From assembly GCF_902460355.1 (NCBI RefSeq), contig NZ_CABPTO010000005.1, forward strand, positions 62,001 to 126,000: a stretch of 64,000 nt of DNA, in the 5' to 3' direction. Below are positions 37,341-46,288 of the stretch, one piece after another (within the stretch, counting starts at the first letter, position 1; every line of letters starts with the position of its first letter). The position numbers were made by a program, and so were the translations under genes. A model generated the notes under the pieces. That model did not search any database, had not been told where the DNA came from, and was given only the letters and a program-made list of their open reading frames with translations. The stretch comes from Streptococcus sp. Marseille-P6264 (GTDB lineage Bacteria; Bacillota; Bacilli; Lactobacillales; Streptococcaceae).

Positions 37341-37387
37341 GTGATAGATTTTCTTTATCACTGATTCGATTATTCAAACTATTTGAA
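37341..37387. promoter_or_regulatory. Two dyads upstream of the cystine-type binding protein gene
   Basis: GTGATA...TATCAC (37341-37361) and TTCAAA-CTA-TTTGAA (37373-37387) lie about 80-125 nt upstream of the ATG at 37261. Such paired dyads suit a LysR-type regulator, as in streptococcal CmbR/MetR control; not proven. Confidence 0.3.
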
Positions 37388-37465
37388 AATATCGAAATCT
37401 TGTTTTTCTATGATAACAAAAGAAGAGAAGCTTGCCTAGTTCTTATTTTCTATGAAAGACTATAG

Positions 37466-38602
37466 TTATTTCTTATAGTGCTTGAGGAGAAAGAGGGCGT
37501 TTTCGACATAGTAAGGCACAGAGACCTGAAAGGCTGCATCGTCAATCGTCATGCTGTCATGGTGCAGATCAGACGCATCTGCTGCACCATTTGAGCCGAT
37601 AAAAGCAAAGACACCAGGGATTCTTTCTTGATAAAAGGCAAAGTCTTCGCCAGCTGAAGATGGCTGGGCAGGCAGTAGCTCCCCGATATTCTGGGAGTTT
37701 TCAAAAATAAGCTCGGCCAATTCTGGATCATTATAGGTCACTGGCGGAGTCTGATCCCAGAAGATAGTGACCTTAGCACCGAAATTCTCCGCCGTATGCT
37801 CCACAATACGGATAAAATCTACCTTCAAACGCTTTTGCAACTCAGAATTAAAACAACGAATCGTGCCTTCAAAAAAGCCATTTTGCGGCAGAACATTCCA
37901 AGTCGCCCCAGCCTCAATGTGGGTCACAGACAAAACAACTGGCTCAAAGGGCGAGACAGTCCGAGAAACCAGAGCCTGAAGATTTTGAATCATGCTGGTC
38001 AGAGTCAGCACCGTATCCACTCCCAAATCTGGCCTAGCCGCATGGCTGCTGACTCCCTCAACAGTCACCTGAAACTTCTCTACGCCTGCCATCATGGCTC
38101 CCGCCTTCAAGGCTATTTGCCCAGCTTTTAACTGGGGCATATTGTGAAAACCGATAATCGCAACTACATCGTCCAGCAAACCCGTAGCCAGAACTTGACT
38201 GGCTCCTTGGGAGGTTTCCTCAGCTGGCTGAAAAATCAGGCGAATAGTCCCCTGTATATCTTCTTCCATAGCCTTGAGCAACTCTGCCGCTCCCAGAAGA
38301 CTAGTCTGATGAAAATCATGACCGCAGGCATGCATGACACCAGGATTTTGGCTAGCGTAAGGCAGACCTGTCTGCTCTAAAATGGGCAGGGCATCAATAT
38401 CTGCTCTCAAGGCGATAACTGGTTCTCCCTGACCGATTTCGGCAATCAAGCCCGTCTCTAAACCGGAATCCAAAATTTCAATTCCTAAGTCTTGCAAATA
38501 ACGGCTTAGAAAGGACGTTGTTTCATATTCTTGGCCAGACAGCTCTGGATGCTGATGGAGATGATGACGCGTTTTTACTAATTTATCATAGAATTTTTTC
38601 AT
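37466..38602 (-). CDS. M20 family amidohydrolase (N-acyl-amino-acid type)
   Basis: A 378-residue metal-dependent amidohydrolase of the hippurate/IAA-amino-acid hydrolase subfamily. Motifs: RHHLHQHPELSGQEYETT, HACGHDFHQTSLLGAAELL (metal ligands), IFQPAEETSQGA (catalytic Glu) and PSSAGEDFAFYQ. It removes acyl groups from amino acids. Next to a cystine-like binding protein it may act like Bacillus SndA/YxeP, which deacetylate N-acetyl sulfur amino acids; that link is inference. Confidence 0.88.
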   Translation of the reverse strand: MKKFYDKLVKTRHHLHQHPELSGQEYETTSFLSRYLQDLGIEILDSGLETGLIAEIGQGEPVIALRADIDALPILEQTGLPYASQNPGVMHACGHDFHQTSLLGAAELLKAMEEDIQGTIRLIFQPAEETSQGASQVLATGLLDDVVAIIGFHNMPQLKAGQIALKAGAMMAGVEKFQVTVEGVSSHAARPDLGVDTVLTLTSMIQNLQALVSRTVSPFEPVVLSVTHIEAGATWNVLPQNGFFEGTIRCFNSELQKRLKVDFIRIVEHTAENFGAKVTIFWDQTPPVTYNDPELAELIFENSQNIGELLPAQPSSAGEDFAFYQERIPGVFAFIGSNGAADASDLHHDSMTIDDAAFQVSVPYYVENALFLLKHYKK

Positions 38603-38673
38603 GGTAGACTCCTTTACTCTACATATCTACCCTCCAGTATAGCACAAAGCTAAGCTAGGAAACAAAATAAAAT

Positions 38674-38703
38674 AGAGAGCAGAATGAAGCATCTGCCCTC
38701 TCA
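38674..38703 (-). terminator. Terminator after the DUF5105-like lipoprotein gene
   Basis: On the minus strand the stem GAGAGGGCAGA/TCTGCTCTC (with a bulge) is followed by TATTTTATTTTG, just after the stop at 38712. Confidence 0.65.
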
Positions 38704-38711
38704 TCTTGCTA

Positions 38712-39803
38712 TTAAGATATATCGCCTTCAAAAGCTCTGACGATAGATTCATAAGAATAATCACGCTCTAGAACCCATTTGCCATCTGTTTTGACAAATT
38801 TCAACTGATAATCTCGTTCTGGCGTAAGAAGAGGACGTGAATCCATTCCAGCCATCATATCATTAGCATAGCTCTTATCGGTAGCTTTATAGACGTCACT
38901 CAGGCTTCCATATTCAGAGCGATGCTTGTCATAAAAATCTTGACGGTAGGTATACATGGTTTTATTTAGACTGACCGTTCTCGGTTTGATCTTGATAACG
39001 ATTGAATTTGGCATGTACTGGGCTACTGTGTAATCAATTTCTGAGCGTTTGGCATTACTTTTCACATAAGCATCAATGAAAGCATTGATTTCATCATCAC
39101 TAAAGGGATAGTCATGCAATTTACGTGTGAAATCTGCTGCAAAAGCTGCTCTATAATCTTTTTTATCTTGCTCCAAATCACCACCTAAAACTAAATCGCC
39201 TTTGTCTTTAGAAGATTTTGTCTTTGCTTCTCCTCCCAAGAAAACAGCATTGAGGTAATCAGAAGCTAATTTCTTTGATTCATCAACGTGATTAGGATAT
39301 TTCGCAGGATCAACCTTTAGTTTGATGGCTTCTGCTTTTTCATCGGAGCCATAGGTTTTCTTCTCATAGTGAAGTTCATATTTCTTGCCATCTTCAACCT
39401 TAAAGACCAGATTACCAGAAAGAGTTTTTCCTTCCGCTAAATCTTCATAGCTCAGTGTTTTGAAGTTTTCTTTGTCATCATAGACTCCGACTGGCTGGAT
39501 TTTTTCACCCTCTGAATCATAAAAAGCAATATCTGAGGAGGAAATCATGATTTTATCATTTGTTTTATTTTTAATTTCCAAAGACAAGGCCAAGTATTTG
39601 GCATCAGCTGATCCGTTGCTTGGCATAATAAACTGACCTTCTTTAATCTGGATATCAACCTGCCCATTGCTGGCTGATTTTTTGACAGTTGTCTCCTGAC
39701 TTGGCTTACCAGAATGTTTTTTATTTGGACTTGGAAGCAAGGCACAGGCTGTTAAGCTCACACCTGCCACAAGCAAGGCTGTGTATTTAAATACTTTTTT
39801 CAT
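38712..39803 (-). CDS. Lipoprotein, DUF4352/DUF5105-like
   Basis: A 363-residue lipoprotein with lipobox LTAC (Cys20). The second of two adjacent ATGs (39803) is preferred by spacing from AAGGAG. An N-terminal immunoglobulin-like region (about 50-160, YLALSLEIKNKTNDKIMISSSD) resembles DUF4352; the remainder resembles the DUF5105 type with a terminal DGKWVLERDYSYESI. Role unknown; monocistronic with terminator. Confidence 0.7.
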   Translation of the reverse strand: MKKVFKYTALLVAGVSLTACALLPSPNKKHSGKPSQETTVKKSASNGQVDIQIKEGQFIMPSNGSADAKYLALSLEIKNKTNDKIMISSSDIAFYDSEGEKIQPVGVYDDKENFKTLSYEDLAEGKTLSGNLVFKVEDGKKYELHYEKKTYGSDEKAEAIKLKVDPAKYPNHVDESKKLASDYLNAVFLGGEAKTKSSKDKGDLVLGGDLEQDKKDYRAAFAADFTRKLHDYPFSDDEINAFIDAYVKSNAKRSEIDYTVAQYMPNSIVIKIKPRTVSLNKTMYTYRQDFYDKHRSEYGSLSDVYKATDKSYANDMMAGMDSRPLLTPERDYQLKFVKTDGKWVLERDYSYESIVRAFEGDIS

Positions 39804-40010
39804 CATTGTCTCCTTAATTTCTTAATGCTGTGACTTTTCTATTTTATCATACTTGGCTAAACTGGTAAATAGCATTTGAAATTATCAATATATATAAATG
39901 CAACATTACAATCGCTCGAATGACCAAGCATCTGAAAAAACTTGAAAAGTGAAGGCTTAAATAAAACATGCAAAATTTCTAACTCCCATATAAGGAATTG
40001 CTTACAAAAA

Positions 40011-40030
40011 AGCACAGCCTAAGCTGTGCT
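40011..40030 (-). terminator. Terminator of the MarR-ABC exporter operon
   Basis: AGCACAGC/GCTGTGCT, 8-bp perfect stem and 4-nt loop, followed on the minus strand by TTTTTTG. A textbook intrinsic terminator. Confidence 0.85.
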
Positions 40031-40061
40031 ATTTTGATAGTAGAATATTCCATTGCTATCC

Positions 40062-41819
40062 TTAAGCTACTTCACCTTCCTCAAACTGACTGTTGTAAAG
40101 ATCCGCATAGAAGCCATTCTGATCCATGAGTTCATCGTGGTTGCCCTGCTCGATGATATTTCCATCGCGCATGACCAAGATAAGGTCTGCATTTCGGATA
40201 GTGGATAGGCGGTGGGCAATGACAAAGGAAGTCCGGCCTTCCATGAGTTTGTCCATGGCCTTTTGAATTAGTTCCTCCGTCCGCGTATCAACTGACGAAG
40301 TTGCCTCATCCAATATCAAGAGCGGTGCATCTTTCAGCAGAGCACGAGCAATTGTCAGCAGCTGCTTCTGACCGACCGATAAGTTGACCGTGTCATCCAG
40401 CACCGTATCATAGCCCTGCGGCAGAGTCATGATAAAGTGATGAACACCGACCGCCTTCGCTGCAGCTATAACTGCTTCATCTGTCACATGTTCCTGATTA
40501 TAAATCAAGTTCTCCCGGATAGTTCCTTCAAAGAGCCAGGTATCCTGTAAGACCATTGAAAAGGTATCGTGAACCTCAGAGCGTTTCATATCCTTAATAT
40601 CTATACCATCAATGCTGATACGCCCTTTGTCAATTTCATAGAACTTCATGAGCAGATTAACAATAGTCGTCTTACCAGCACCCGTCGGACCGACAATGGC
40701 AATCTTCTGTCCGGCTTTGGCCTGGGCTGAGAAATCATGAATAATCGTCTGGTCTGGCTTGTATCCAAAGAAGACCTCTTCAAAGGCAACATCTCCTTTG
40801 ACAGCAGTAAGCTGCTGATCTTTATGCTGCTCGTCTTCCATCTCAGGCTCAGCTAGAAATTCAAAGACACGAACCAGTGCTGCACCAGCCTGCTGCAAAA
40901 CAGTGCTGCCTTGGGCAATCTGTGATAAAGGCTGAGAGAAGGTCCGCACATAAACCATAAAGGCAACAATAATCCCGATGCTAATAGAACCATTAATCGC
41001 CAGAGCAGCACCGACCAAAATAACCAGCACATAGGCAAAATTCCCTGTAAAGAACATGAGCGGCATCATCATGCCAGAGATAAATTGAGACTTCCAAATA
41101 CTGTTATAGAGATTGTGATTGAGAACTGCAAAGCGCTCCTTAGACTGCTCAATGGCATTGTAGCTGATAACGACATTATGCCCCGAGTACATCTCCTCCA
41201 CATAGCCGTTAACAGCAGCTAAATCATTTTGTTGGGCAGTGAAATAGCCCTGAGACTTGCCCATGATGAGGCCGACAAAGACAAAACCGACTACAGTAGC
41301 CAAAATGGTCACCAAAGCTAAAATCCAGTTCATAAAGAACATAGTCAAAACCACAGCCACCAAAAGCAAGCTAGAAGAAATAACACTTCCTAAACTCTGG
41401 TTGAGAGATTGGCCGACCGTATCCACATCGTTGGTCACGCGCGACAGCGTATCTCCCTGAGAATGACCATCGAAATAGCTCAATGGAAGCTTGTTAATTT
41501 TCTCCGCAATGGCCGTCCGTAGTCGCTTAGAGAAATACTGGACAACCGTACTGATGATAAAGGACTGACCATAGTTGAGCAGGGCTCCGACTGCATAGAG
41601 CACGGTTAGCAGAAGGGCAATCTGAGACACAGCTTTTAAATCAATATTGGTAGCCAAACCTTCAGAGATGAGATTGGTAATTTCTTTTAATTTATTTGGC
41701 CCATAGACCGTGATAATGTTTGACAAGACAGCTCCCACAAATGCCAAAGCAAGAGGAAGCTGTAAGCCTTTGAGATAAGGCCGTATCTGGCTAAATAATG
41801 AAGGCTTCTTATTTTCCAT
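40062..41819 (-). CDS. Heterodimeric ABC exporter subunit 2
   Basis: A 585-residue half-transporter: six membrane segments (about 20-320) then an ATPase domain with Walker A GPTGAGKTT, Walker B LLILDEATSSVD with catalytic Glu, and switch IAHRLS. The signature LSVGQ is non-canonical. The partner has a canonical signature FSGGQ but an Asp where the catalytic Glu should be, so the pair should form one consensus and one degenerate ATP site, as in LmrCD/PatAB/RcrPQ-type exporters. Overlaps subunit 1 by 11 bp. Cargo not readable. Confidence 0.92.
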   Translation of the reverse strand: MENKKPSLFSQIRPYLKGLQLPLALAFVGAVLSNIITVYGPNKLKEITNLISEGLATNIDLKAVSQIALLLTVLYAVGALLNYGQSFIISTVVQYFSKRLRTAIAEKINKLPLSYFDGHSQGDTLSRVTNDVDTVGQSLNQSLGSVISSSLLLVAVVLTMFFMNWILALVTILATVVGFVFVGLIMGKSQGYFTAQQNDLAAVNGYVEEMYSGHNVVISYNAIEQSKERFAVLNHNLYNSIWKSQFISGMMMPLMFFTGNFAYVLVILVGAALAINGSISIGIIVAFMVYVRTFSQPLSQIAQGSTVLQQAGAALVRVFEFLAEPEMEDEQHKDQQLTAVKGDVAFEEVFFGYKPDQTIIHDFSAQAKAGQKIAIVGPTGAGKTTIVNLLMKFYEIDKGRISIDGIDIKDMKRSEVHDTFSMVLQDTWLFEGTIRENLIYNQEHVTDEAVIAAAKAVGVHHFIMTLPQGYDTVLDDTVNLSVGQKQLLTIARALLKDAPLLILDEATSSVDTRTEELIQKAMDKLMEGRTSFVIAHRLSTIRNADLILVMRDGNIIEQGNHDELMDQNGFYADLYNSQFEEGEVA

Positions 41820-43575
41820 TTTCTAATTCCTCCTTGGATAGTTGTGAGTAGGCAATTTCTTGATAAACCGCGTTATTTTCCAAAAGCTCTCGGTGGGTAC
41901 CTTGACCGACTACCTTACCAGCATCCAAGACCAAGATTTGATCCGCATCCATGATGGTAGAAATCCGCTGTGCCACGATTAGCTTGGTCATATCCTGCGT
42001 CCGCTCAGCCAGTTCCTTGCGCAAAATGCGGTCTGTCTTATAGTCTAGGGCTGAGAAAGAATCGTCAAAGATGAGAATTTCTGGCTTACGGGCCAAGGCT
42101 CTGGCAATGGCCAAACGCTGACGCTGGCCACCAGAAAAGTTGGTCCCGCTTTGAGCCACTTCAGCTTTCAGCCCCTTTTCCTTCTCTTGGACAAAGGGCT
42201 TAGCCTGTGCCAGGTCAAGAGCTTCCCACATTCCCTGCTCATCCAGCGGACTTGCTTTACTTTGACCAAAGTCCAGATTGCTCTCGATATCACCAGAGAA
42301 AAGCACCGCCTTTTGCGGGATGTAGCCAACCTTATTGCGTAGGTCTTCTAGCTGGTAATCTTGAACATTGACACCATCTACCAGAATCTCCCCTTCTGTC
42401 ACATCGTAGAAACGAGGGATGAGATTGACCAGCGTGGATTTCCCTGAACCGGTTGAACCGATAAAGGCTACGGTATTACCAGCCTGCGCTGTAAAGCTAA
42501 CATGCTCAATGACCGCTTCTGAATTCTTGGAATAGCGGAAGGACACATCTCGAAAGACCACTTCTCCCTTGCTATCCGCTGCTGTCTTAGGCTTTTCTGG
42601 ACTGGTGATAGAAGAATGCAGGTCCAGAACTTCATTAATCCGGCCAGCCGATACAATGGTCCGAGGCAGAACGATGAAGAGGGCACCCATGAGCAAGAAG
42701 CCCATCACAACCTGCATAGCATAGGACATAAAGACGACCATATCACTGAAGAGTGGGAGACGCTCCTGCAGTCCAGCCTCCTGAATCAAATAAGCACCAA
42801 TCCAGTAAATCGCCAGTGTCAAACCGCTAGAAATCCCCATCATAACTGGATTCATCATAGTCATCAGACGACCAATGAAAAGATTGAGCCGGGTTACTTC
42901 ATCATTGGCAGCCGCAAATTTCTCATCCTGATAATCTTCAGCATTGTAAGCTCGGACTACGCGAATCCCAGTCAGACTCTCTCTAGTGACGCTGTTTAGC
43001 TTATCGACCAAGCGCTGCGCCACTGACTGCTTAGGAAAGGCCAGTGTAACTAAAACTACTGTCATCAGGATATTAACAAGAACGGCAATGAGAACAGCAA
43101 TCAGCCAGTTCTCGGACTTGCCGATAATCTTGGTCATGGCCCAAATCGCCATAATCGGTCCCCTAGTCACGACCTGAAGCCCCATGGTAATTAAGGTCTG
43201 TACTTGAGTAATGTCGTTCGTTGTCCGGGTTAGCAAACTAGGAATCGAAAATTTCTTAATCTCCGTCTGCGAATAGTCTAGCACACGGTTGAAAATATCA
43301 CTCCGCAAACTATGGGTAAAGCTAGCTGCTGTACGAGCGGCAAGATAACCAACCACGATGGCTGACAGCAAACTAGCAAAGGATAAGCCAAGCATTTTCA
43401 ATCCCGGCTCCCACAAATCTGCTAAAGCTGTTCCTGGCGTTTGTAGTAGCTCTGTAATCGTTGAAATATAGGTTGGAACTTCTAATTCCAAATATACCGT
43501 CAGGAATGTGAAGAGTACACCGAGAACAATCATGCTCACTTCCCTTACCGTCAGCCGTTTAAATAGCTTAATCAT
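41809..43575 (-). CDS. Heterodimeric ABC exporter subunit 1 (degenerate catalytic site)
   Basis: A 588-residue half-transporter from the ATG at 43575, which has GGAGGGAAAG before it; a start 12 nt earlier is less well placed. Six membrane segments, Walker A GSTGSGKST, signature FSGGQRQRLAIARAL, and Walker B ILIFDDSFSALD, where Asp replaces the catalytic Glu. Pairs with the product at 40062. Overlaps the MarR gene by 8 bp. The MarR-exporter-exporter order resembles rcrRPQ of S. mutans, linked there to stress and competence. Confidence 0.92.
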   Translation of the reverse strand: MIKLFKRLTVREVSMIVLGVLFTFLTVYLELEVPTYISTITELLQTPGTALADLWEPGLKMLGLSFASLLSAIVVGYLAARTAASFTHSLRSDIFNRVLDYSQTEIKKFSIPSLLTRTTNDITQVQTLITMGLQVVTRGPIMAIWAMTKIIGKSENWLIAVLIAVLVNILMTVVLVTLAFPKQSVAQRLVDKLNSVTRESLTGIRVVRAYNAEDYQDEKFAAANDEVTRLNLFIGRLMTMMNPVMMGISSGLTLAIYWIGAYLIQEAGLQERLPLFSDMVVFMSYAMQVVMGFLLMGALFIVLPRTIVSAGRINEVLDLHSSITSPEKPKTAADSKGEVVFRDVSFRYSKNSEAVIEHVSFTAQAGNTVAFIGSTGSGKSTLVNLIPRFYDVTEGEILVDGVNVQDYQLEDLRNKVGYIPQKAVLFSGDIESNLDFGQSKASPLDEQGMWEALDLAQAKPFVQEKEKGLKAEVAQSGTNFSGGQRQRLAIARALARKPEILIFDDSFSALDYKTDRILRKELAERTQDMTKLIVAQRISTIMDADQILVLDAGKVVGQGTHRELLENNAVYQEIAYSQLSKEELENGK

Positions 43576-44026
43576 CTTTCCCTCCATTTTCTAAACTTTC
43601 GATATTCTGATAAAACTTGGCCATGACTTGTGAAAAAATCAACAGCTCCTGCTCAGAAACACCATTCAAAATAGACCGATCTATTTCACCAAAAAAGTCA
43701 CGGATTTTCTTCATTCTTTCCTGCGACTGCGGAGTGAGACGGATGTACTTAGCCCGTTTGTCTGCCTTGCTGGCTTCCAGCTGGATAAAGCCATTCTTCT
43801 CCATCCTTTTCATTAAGTTAGAGGCCACCGATTTGGAAATATCCAACTCCTGCTCAATATCCTTGATAAGCGTGTCCTTGCCTTCTTCCGCTCGATGGGC
43901 AACAATATGCAAGACCTGCCCCTGCGGCCCAGCCATGGACTCAATCCCTTGCTCCTTAGCAAGTTTCTCTACCATGAGATGAATCTTTCGGCTAAAACGC
44001 TTCATTTCTAATAAAGGCTTTTCCAT
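43568..44026 (-). CDS. MarR-family transcriptional regulator
   Basis: A 152-residue winged-helix repressor: KDIEQELDISKSVASNLMKRMEKNGFI is the recognition region and SKADKRAKYIRLTPQS the wing. It heads the operon with the two exporter genes and likely represses it. Three palindromic sites surround its promoter. The length and context match RcrR-like regulators. Ligand unknown. Confidence 0.92.
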   Translation of the reverse strand: MEKPLLEMKRFSRKIHLMVEKLAKEQGIESMAGPQGQVLHIVAHRAEEGKDTLIKDIEQELDISKSVASNLMKRMEKNGFIQLEASKADKRAKYIRLTPQSQERMKKIRDFFGEIDRSILNGVSEQELLIFSQVMAKFYQNIESLENGGKDD

Positions 44027-44044
44027 TAATCCTTCCTTTCTAAA

Positions 44045-44133
44045 TTAATTCTCACGAGAACTAATTAGTTTTCATGAGAACTATTTTAACACATAAAAAG
44101 CAGATGTCAAGAAAAAAGTTTCTATGAGAACTA
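44045..44133 (-). promoter_or_regulatory. MarR-operon promoter with three palindromic operators
   Basis: Minus strand: -35 TTGACA (44105-44110), 16-nt spacer, -10 TAAAAT (44083-44088). Related palindromes built on TAGTTCTC-ATGA-AAACTA lie at 44045-44064 (leader), 44066-44083 (touching the -10) and 44117-44133 (upstream of the -35). The layout fits autorepression by the MarR protein. Confidence 0.7.
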
Positions 44134-44150
44134 TTTTTTGACGAAAAATA

Positions 44151-44173
44151 AACTGGAACCAAGAGTCCCAGTT
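44151..44173 (-). terminator. Terminator after the deformylase-like/hypothetical pair
   Basis: AACTGG/CCAGTT stem with an 11-nt loop followed on the minus strand by TATTTTTC. It separates the pair from the MarR promoter. Confidence 0.55.
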
Positions 44174-44267
44174 CTACCAATTAAAAGTTTTTTTAATCTT
44201 AATATTTTTAACCTAAAATAAGAGTAGTAAATCCCTGCTCTAGAATAATCTCCCTCGTCATTCATTT

Positions 44268-44837
44268 CTATGGAAAGAGCCACTTGATATGCGGAGCAAG
44301 TTGGGAAATTTCTTGATGAAGTTCATTGAAGCTAGTATTTTTCACATCATCCAAGTCTAAAGAGACAGCACTCTCCTCTTGATTTTTAGGATAGAAATAT
44401 AAAATTCGACTAGGCGGTTCTGCAGTTCTTGTCCTAGATCGATAGATATCGTACTCAATTTGCTCAATCTCCTGCCACAAGAAGTACTTCTCTCTTTTAG
44501 CAGATAAGCCTCTCACCCTTATTCCCATCTCATCCATCTCTAAAATTGGTGGTTTATGATTCGAAATATAGCCTAGAACGATCATAAAAATAGCGGTTAT
44601 GCCCATTCCCCAATAGACTGGATTGAAGATATTGTTACTTTCTTCAGTAGTCTGCCTGCTTCTTTGGTCTTCTTTGCTGATAGAAGTCCTATGAACCAGT
44701 TGATTGGCACTATTTTGACTTGTTGACTCAAGGGAGGCCTTATCCATAGAGGCAAAAGCCATGATAAAAAAGATAGCAAAGAGTAAGAAAAAGCCTATGG
44801 CATAAAATTTTGCTCCATCGCGCTTGTATACTTTCAT
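44268..44837 (-). CDS. Hypothetical membrane protein
   Basis: A 189-residue protein with two membrane segments (about 11-30 and 76-94), an extracellular Ser/Thr/Gln-rich loop between them, and a C-terminal cytoplasmic domain of beta strands (LEMDEMGIRVRG, FLWQEIEQIEYD) that recalls a bacterial PH-like fold. Lies 29 nt after the deformylase-like gene. Function unknown. Confidence 0.65.
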   Translation of the reverse strand: MKVYKRDGAKFYAIGFFLLFAIFFIMAFASMDKASLESTSQNSANQLVHRTSISKEDQRSRQTTEESNNIFNPVYWGMGITAIFMIVLGYISNHKPPILEMDEMGIRVRGLSAKREKYFLWQEIEQIEYDIYRSRTRTAEPPSRILYFYPKNQEESAVSLDLDDVKNTSFNELHQEISQLAPHIKWLFP

Positions 44838-44866
44838 TCTATTCCTATCCTTTCCAGATACATTTC

Positions 44867-45277
44867 CTATATGAGAACTCCTTCCAAATGATCCAATTCA
44901 TGCTGGCAGATTTGCGCTGGAAAATCCTCTAAAGTGATAGTCTTCTTCAGCCAGTTCTGATCCAGATATTCGACCGTGATTTTCTGATAGCGAATGGTTG
45001 ACCGACTGCCTGTCAAGGACAGACAGCCTTCTTCCGTTTCATAAGGGCCAGACTTCTGAATGAGAACTGGATTAAACATGACCATGGGCAGCATGCCATA
45101 CATAAAAATAATCACCCGCTTTTGGGAACCAATCATATTCGCAGCAAGGCCGACACAAGACTCTCTATGGGCCAACAAGGTATCCTGCAAATCCTGAGCC
45201 AAGAATAGATCAGCTTTCGTGGCAGGGACTGATTTTTGCTGTAAAAAGAAAGGATCTTTCACAATTGCTTTTTGCAT
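44867..45277 (-). CDS. Peptide-deformylase-like protein with altered motif 1
   Basis: A 136-residue protein of the peptide deformylase family, shorter than the ~200-residue main enzyme of streptococci. Motif 2 EEGCLSL and motif 3 QHELDH supply the Cys and two His metal ligands and catalytic Glu. Motif 1 reads GLAANMIG; Met stands where the family has the near-invariant Gln (GLAAPQIG). That Gln stabilises the formyl intermediate, so activity may be low or altered. GGTGAAAG ribosome site before the ATG. Probably a paralogue, not the essential enzyme. Confidence 0.85.
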   Translation of the reverse strand: MQKAIVKDPFFLQQKSVPATKADLFLAQDLQDTLLAHRESCVGLAANMIGSQKRVIIFMYGMLPMVMFNPVLIQKSGPYETEEGCLSLTGSRSTIRYQKITVEYLDQNWLKKTITLEDFPAQICQHELDHLEGVLI

Positions 45278-45295
45278 CTTTCACCTCAAATGGAA

Positions 45296-45322
45296 GAGGC
45301 TGGATTCCCCTATCTCAGCCTC
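45296..45322 (-). terminator. Terminator-like hairpin after scrK
   Basis: GAGGCTG/CAGCCTC, 7-bp stem with a 13-nt loop. It resembles the third hairpin of the intergenic repeat. T-run poor. Confidence 0.5.
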
Positions 45323-45358
45323 CTTAGTTTATTTGAACACTCTCAACGCCTTGTTTAC

Positions 45359-46258
45359 TTATTTTGCATAGCGTTCACTAATATCTTTTGCGAGGACAAA
45401 ATTTCCTAGTGTGGCTGAACCATTTCCTGCGACAGCCGGTGTGACAATGTAGTCACGCACATCTGGCACTGGCAGATAACCGTTGAGCAGGACAGTGAAT
45501 TTCTCACGAACACGGTCCAACATATGCTGCTGTGCCATCACACCACCACCAAAGACAATGACATCTGGACGGAACGTCACCGTTGCTTGAATGGCCGCCT
45601 GCGCAATATAGTAAGCCTGAATATCCCAGACAGAATTATTGAGCTCGATGTTTTCACCACGCACACCAGTCCGCGCTTCTAGACTAGGACCAGCTGCTAA
45701 GCCTTCCAAACAGCCCTTGTGGAAAGGACAAACGCCATTAAAGCCTTTTTCCACATCCATTGGGTGCTGAGCTACATAGTAGTGCCCCATCTCTGGATGG
45801 CCTGTCCCCCCAACAAATTCACCACGTTGGATAGCACCAGCACCAATCCCTGTTCCAATCGTATAATAAACCAGATTTTCAATGCGACCACCAGCATTGT
45901 TACGGGCTACAACTTCACCATAGGCTGAGCTGTTGACATCTGTCGTAAAGTAGATTGGCACATTCAAAGCACGACGAAGCGCTCCCACGATATCCACATT
46001 GGCCCAATGTGGTTTTGGAGTTGTTGTGATGTAGCCATATGTTTTTGAATTAGGATCAATATCAATAGGACCGAAAGAGCCGACTGCCAGACCAGCTAGA
46101 TTGTCAAAACGAGAGAAGAACTCAATCGTTTTATCCAGTGTCTCAATCGGTGTAGTCGTAGGAAATTGTGTCTTTTCTACAACATTAAGATTTTCATCGC
46201 CCACAGCACAGATAAATTTCGTTCCACCAGCTTCTAAACTTCCGTACAATTTTGTCAT
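45359..46258 (-). CDS. scrK: Fructokinase (ROK family)
   Basis: A 299-residue kinase that phosphorylates fructose released by ScrB. ATG at 46258 preferred, with AAGAGG 8 nt upstream; a GTG 9 nt earlier is less likely. N-terminal ATP motif GSLEAGGTKFICAVG, sugar-binding region, and the ROK zinc signature HPEMGHYYV...GVCPFHKGCLEGLAAGPS (His and three Cys). Belongs to the sucrose locus though separated from scrA by a repeat element. Confidence 0.92.
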   Translation of the reverse strand: MTKLYGSLEAGGTKFICAVGDENLNVVEKTQFPTTTPIETLDKTIEFFSRFDNLAGLAVGSFGPIDIDPNSKTYGYITTTPKPHWANVDIVGALRRALNVPIYFTTDVNSSAYGEVVARNNAGGRIENLVYYTIGTGIGAGAIQRGEFVGGTGHPEMGHYYVAQHPMDVEKGFNGVCPFHKGCLEGLAAGPSLEARTGVRGENIELNNSVWDIQAYYIAQAAIQATVTFRPDVIVFGGGVMAQQHMLDRVREKFTVLLNGYLPVPDVRDYIVTPAVAGNGSATLGNFVLAKDISERYAK

Positions 46259-46288
46259 TTCAAACACCTCTTGTATTCTTTATACTCC

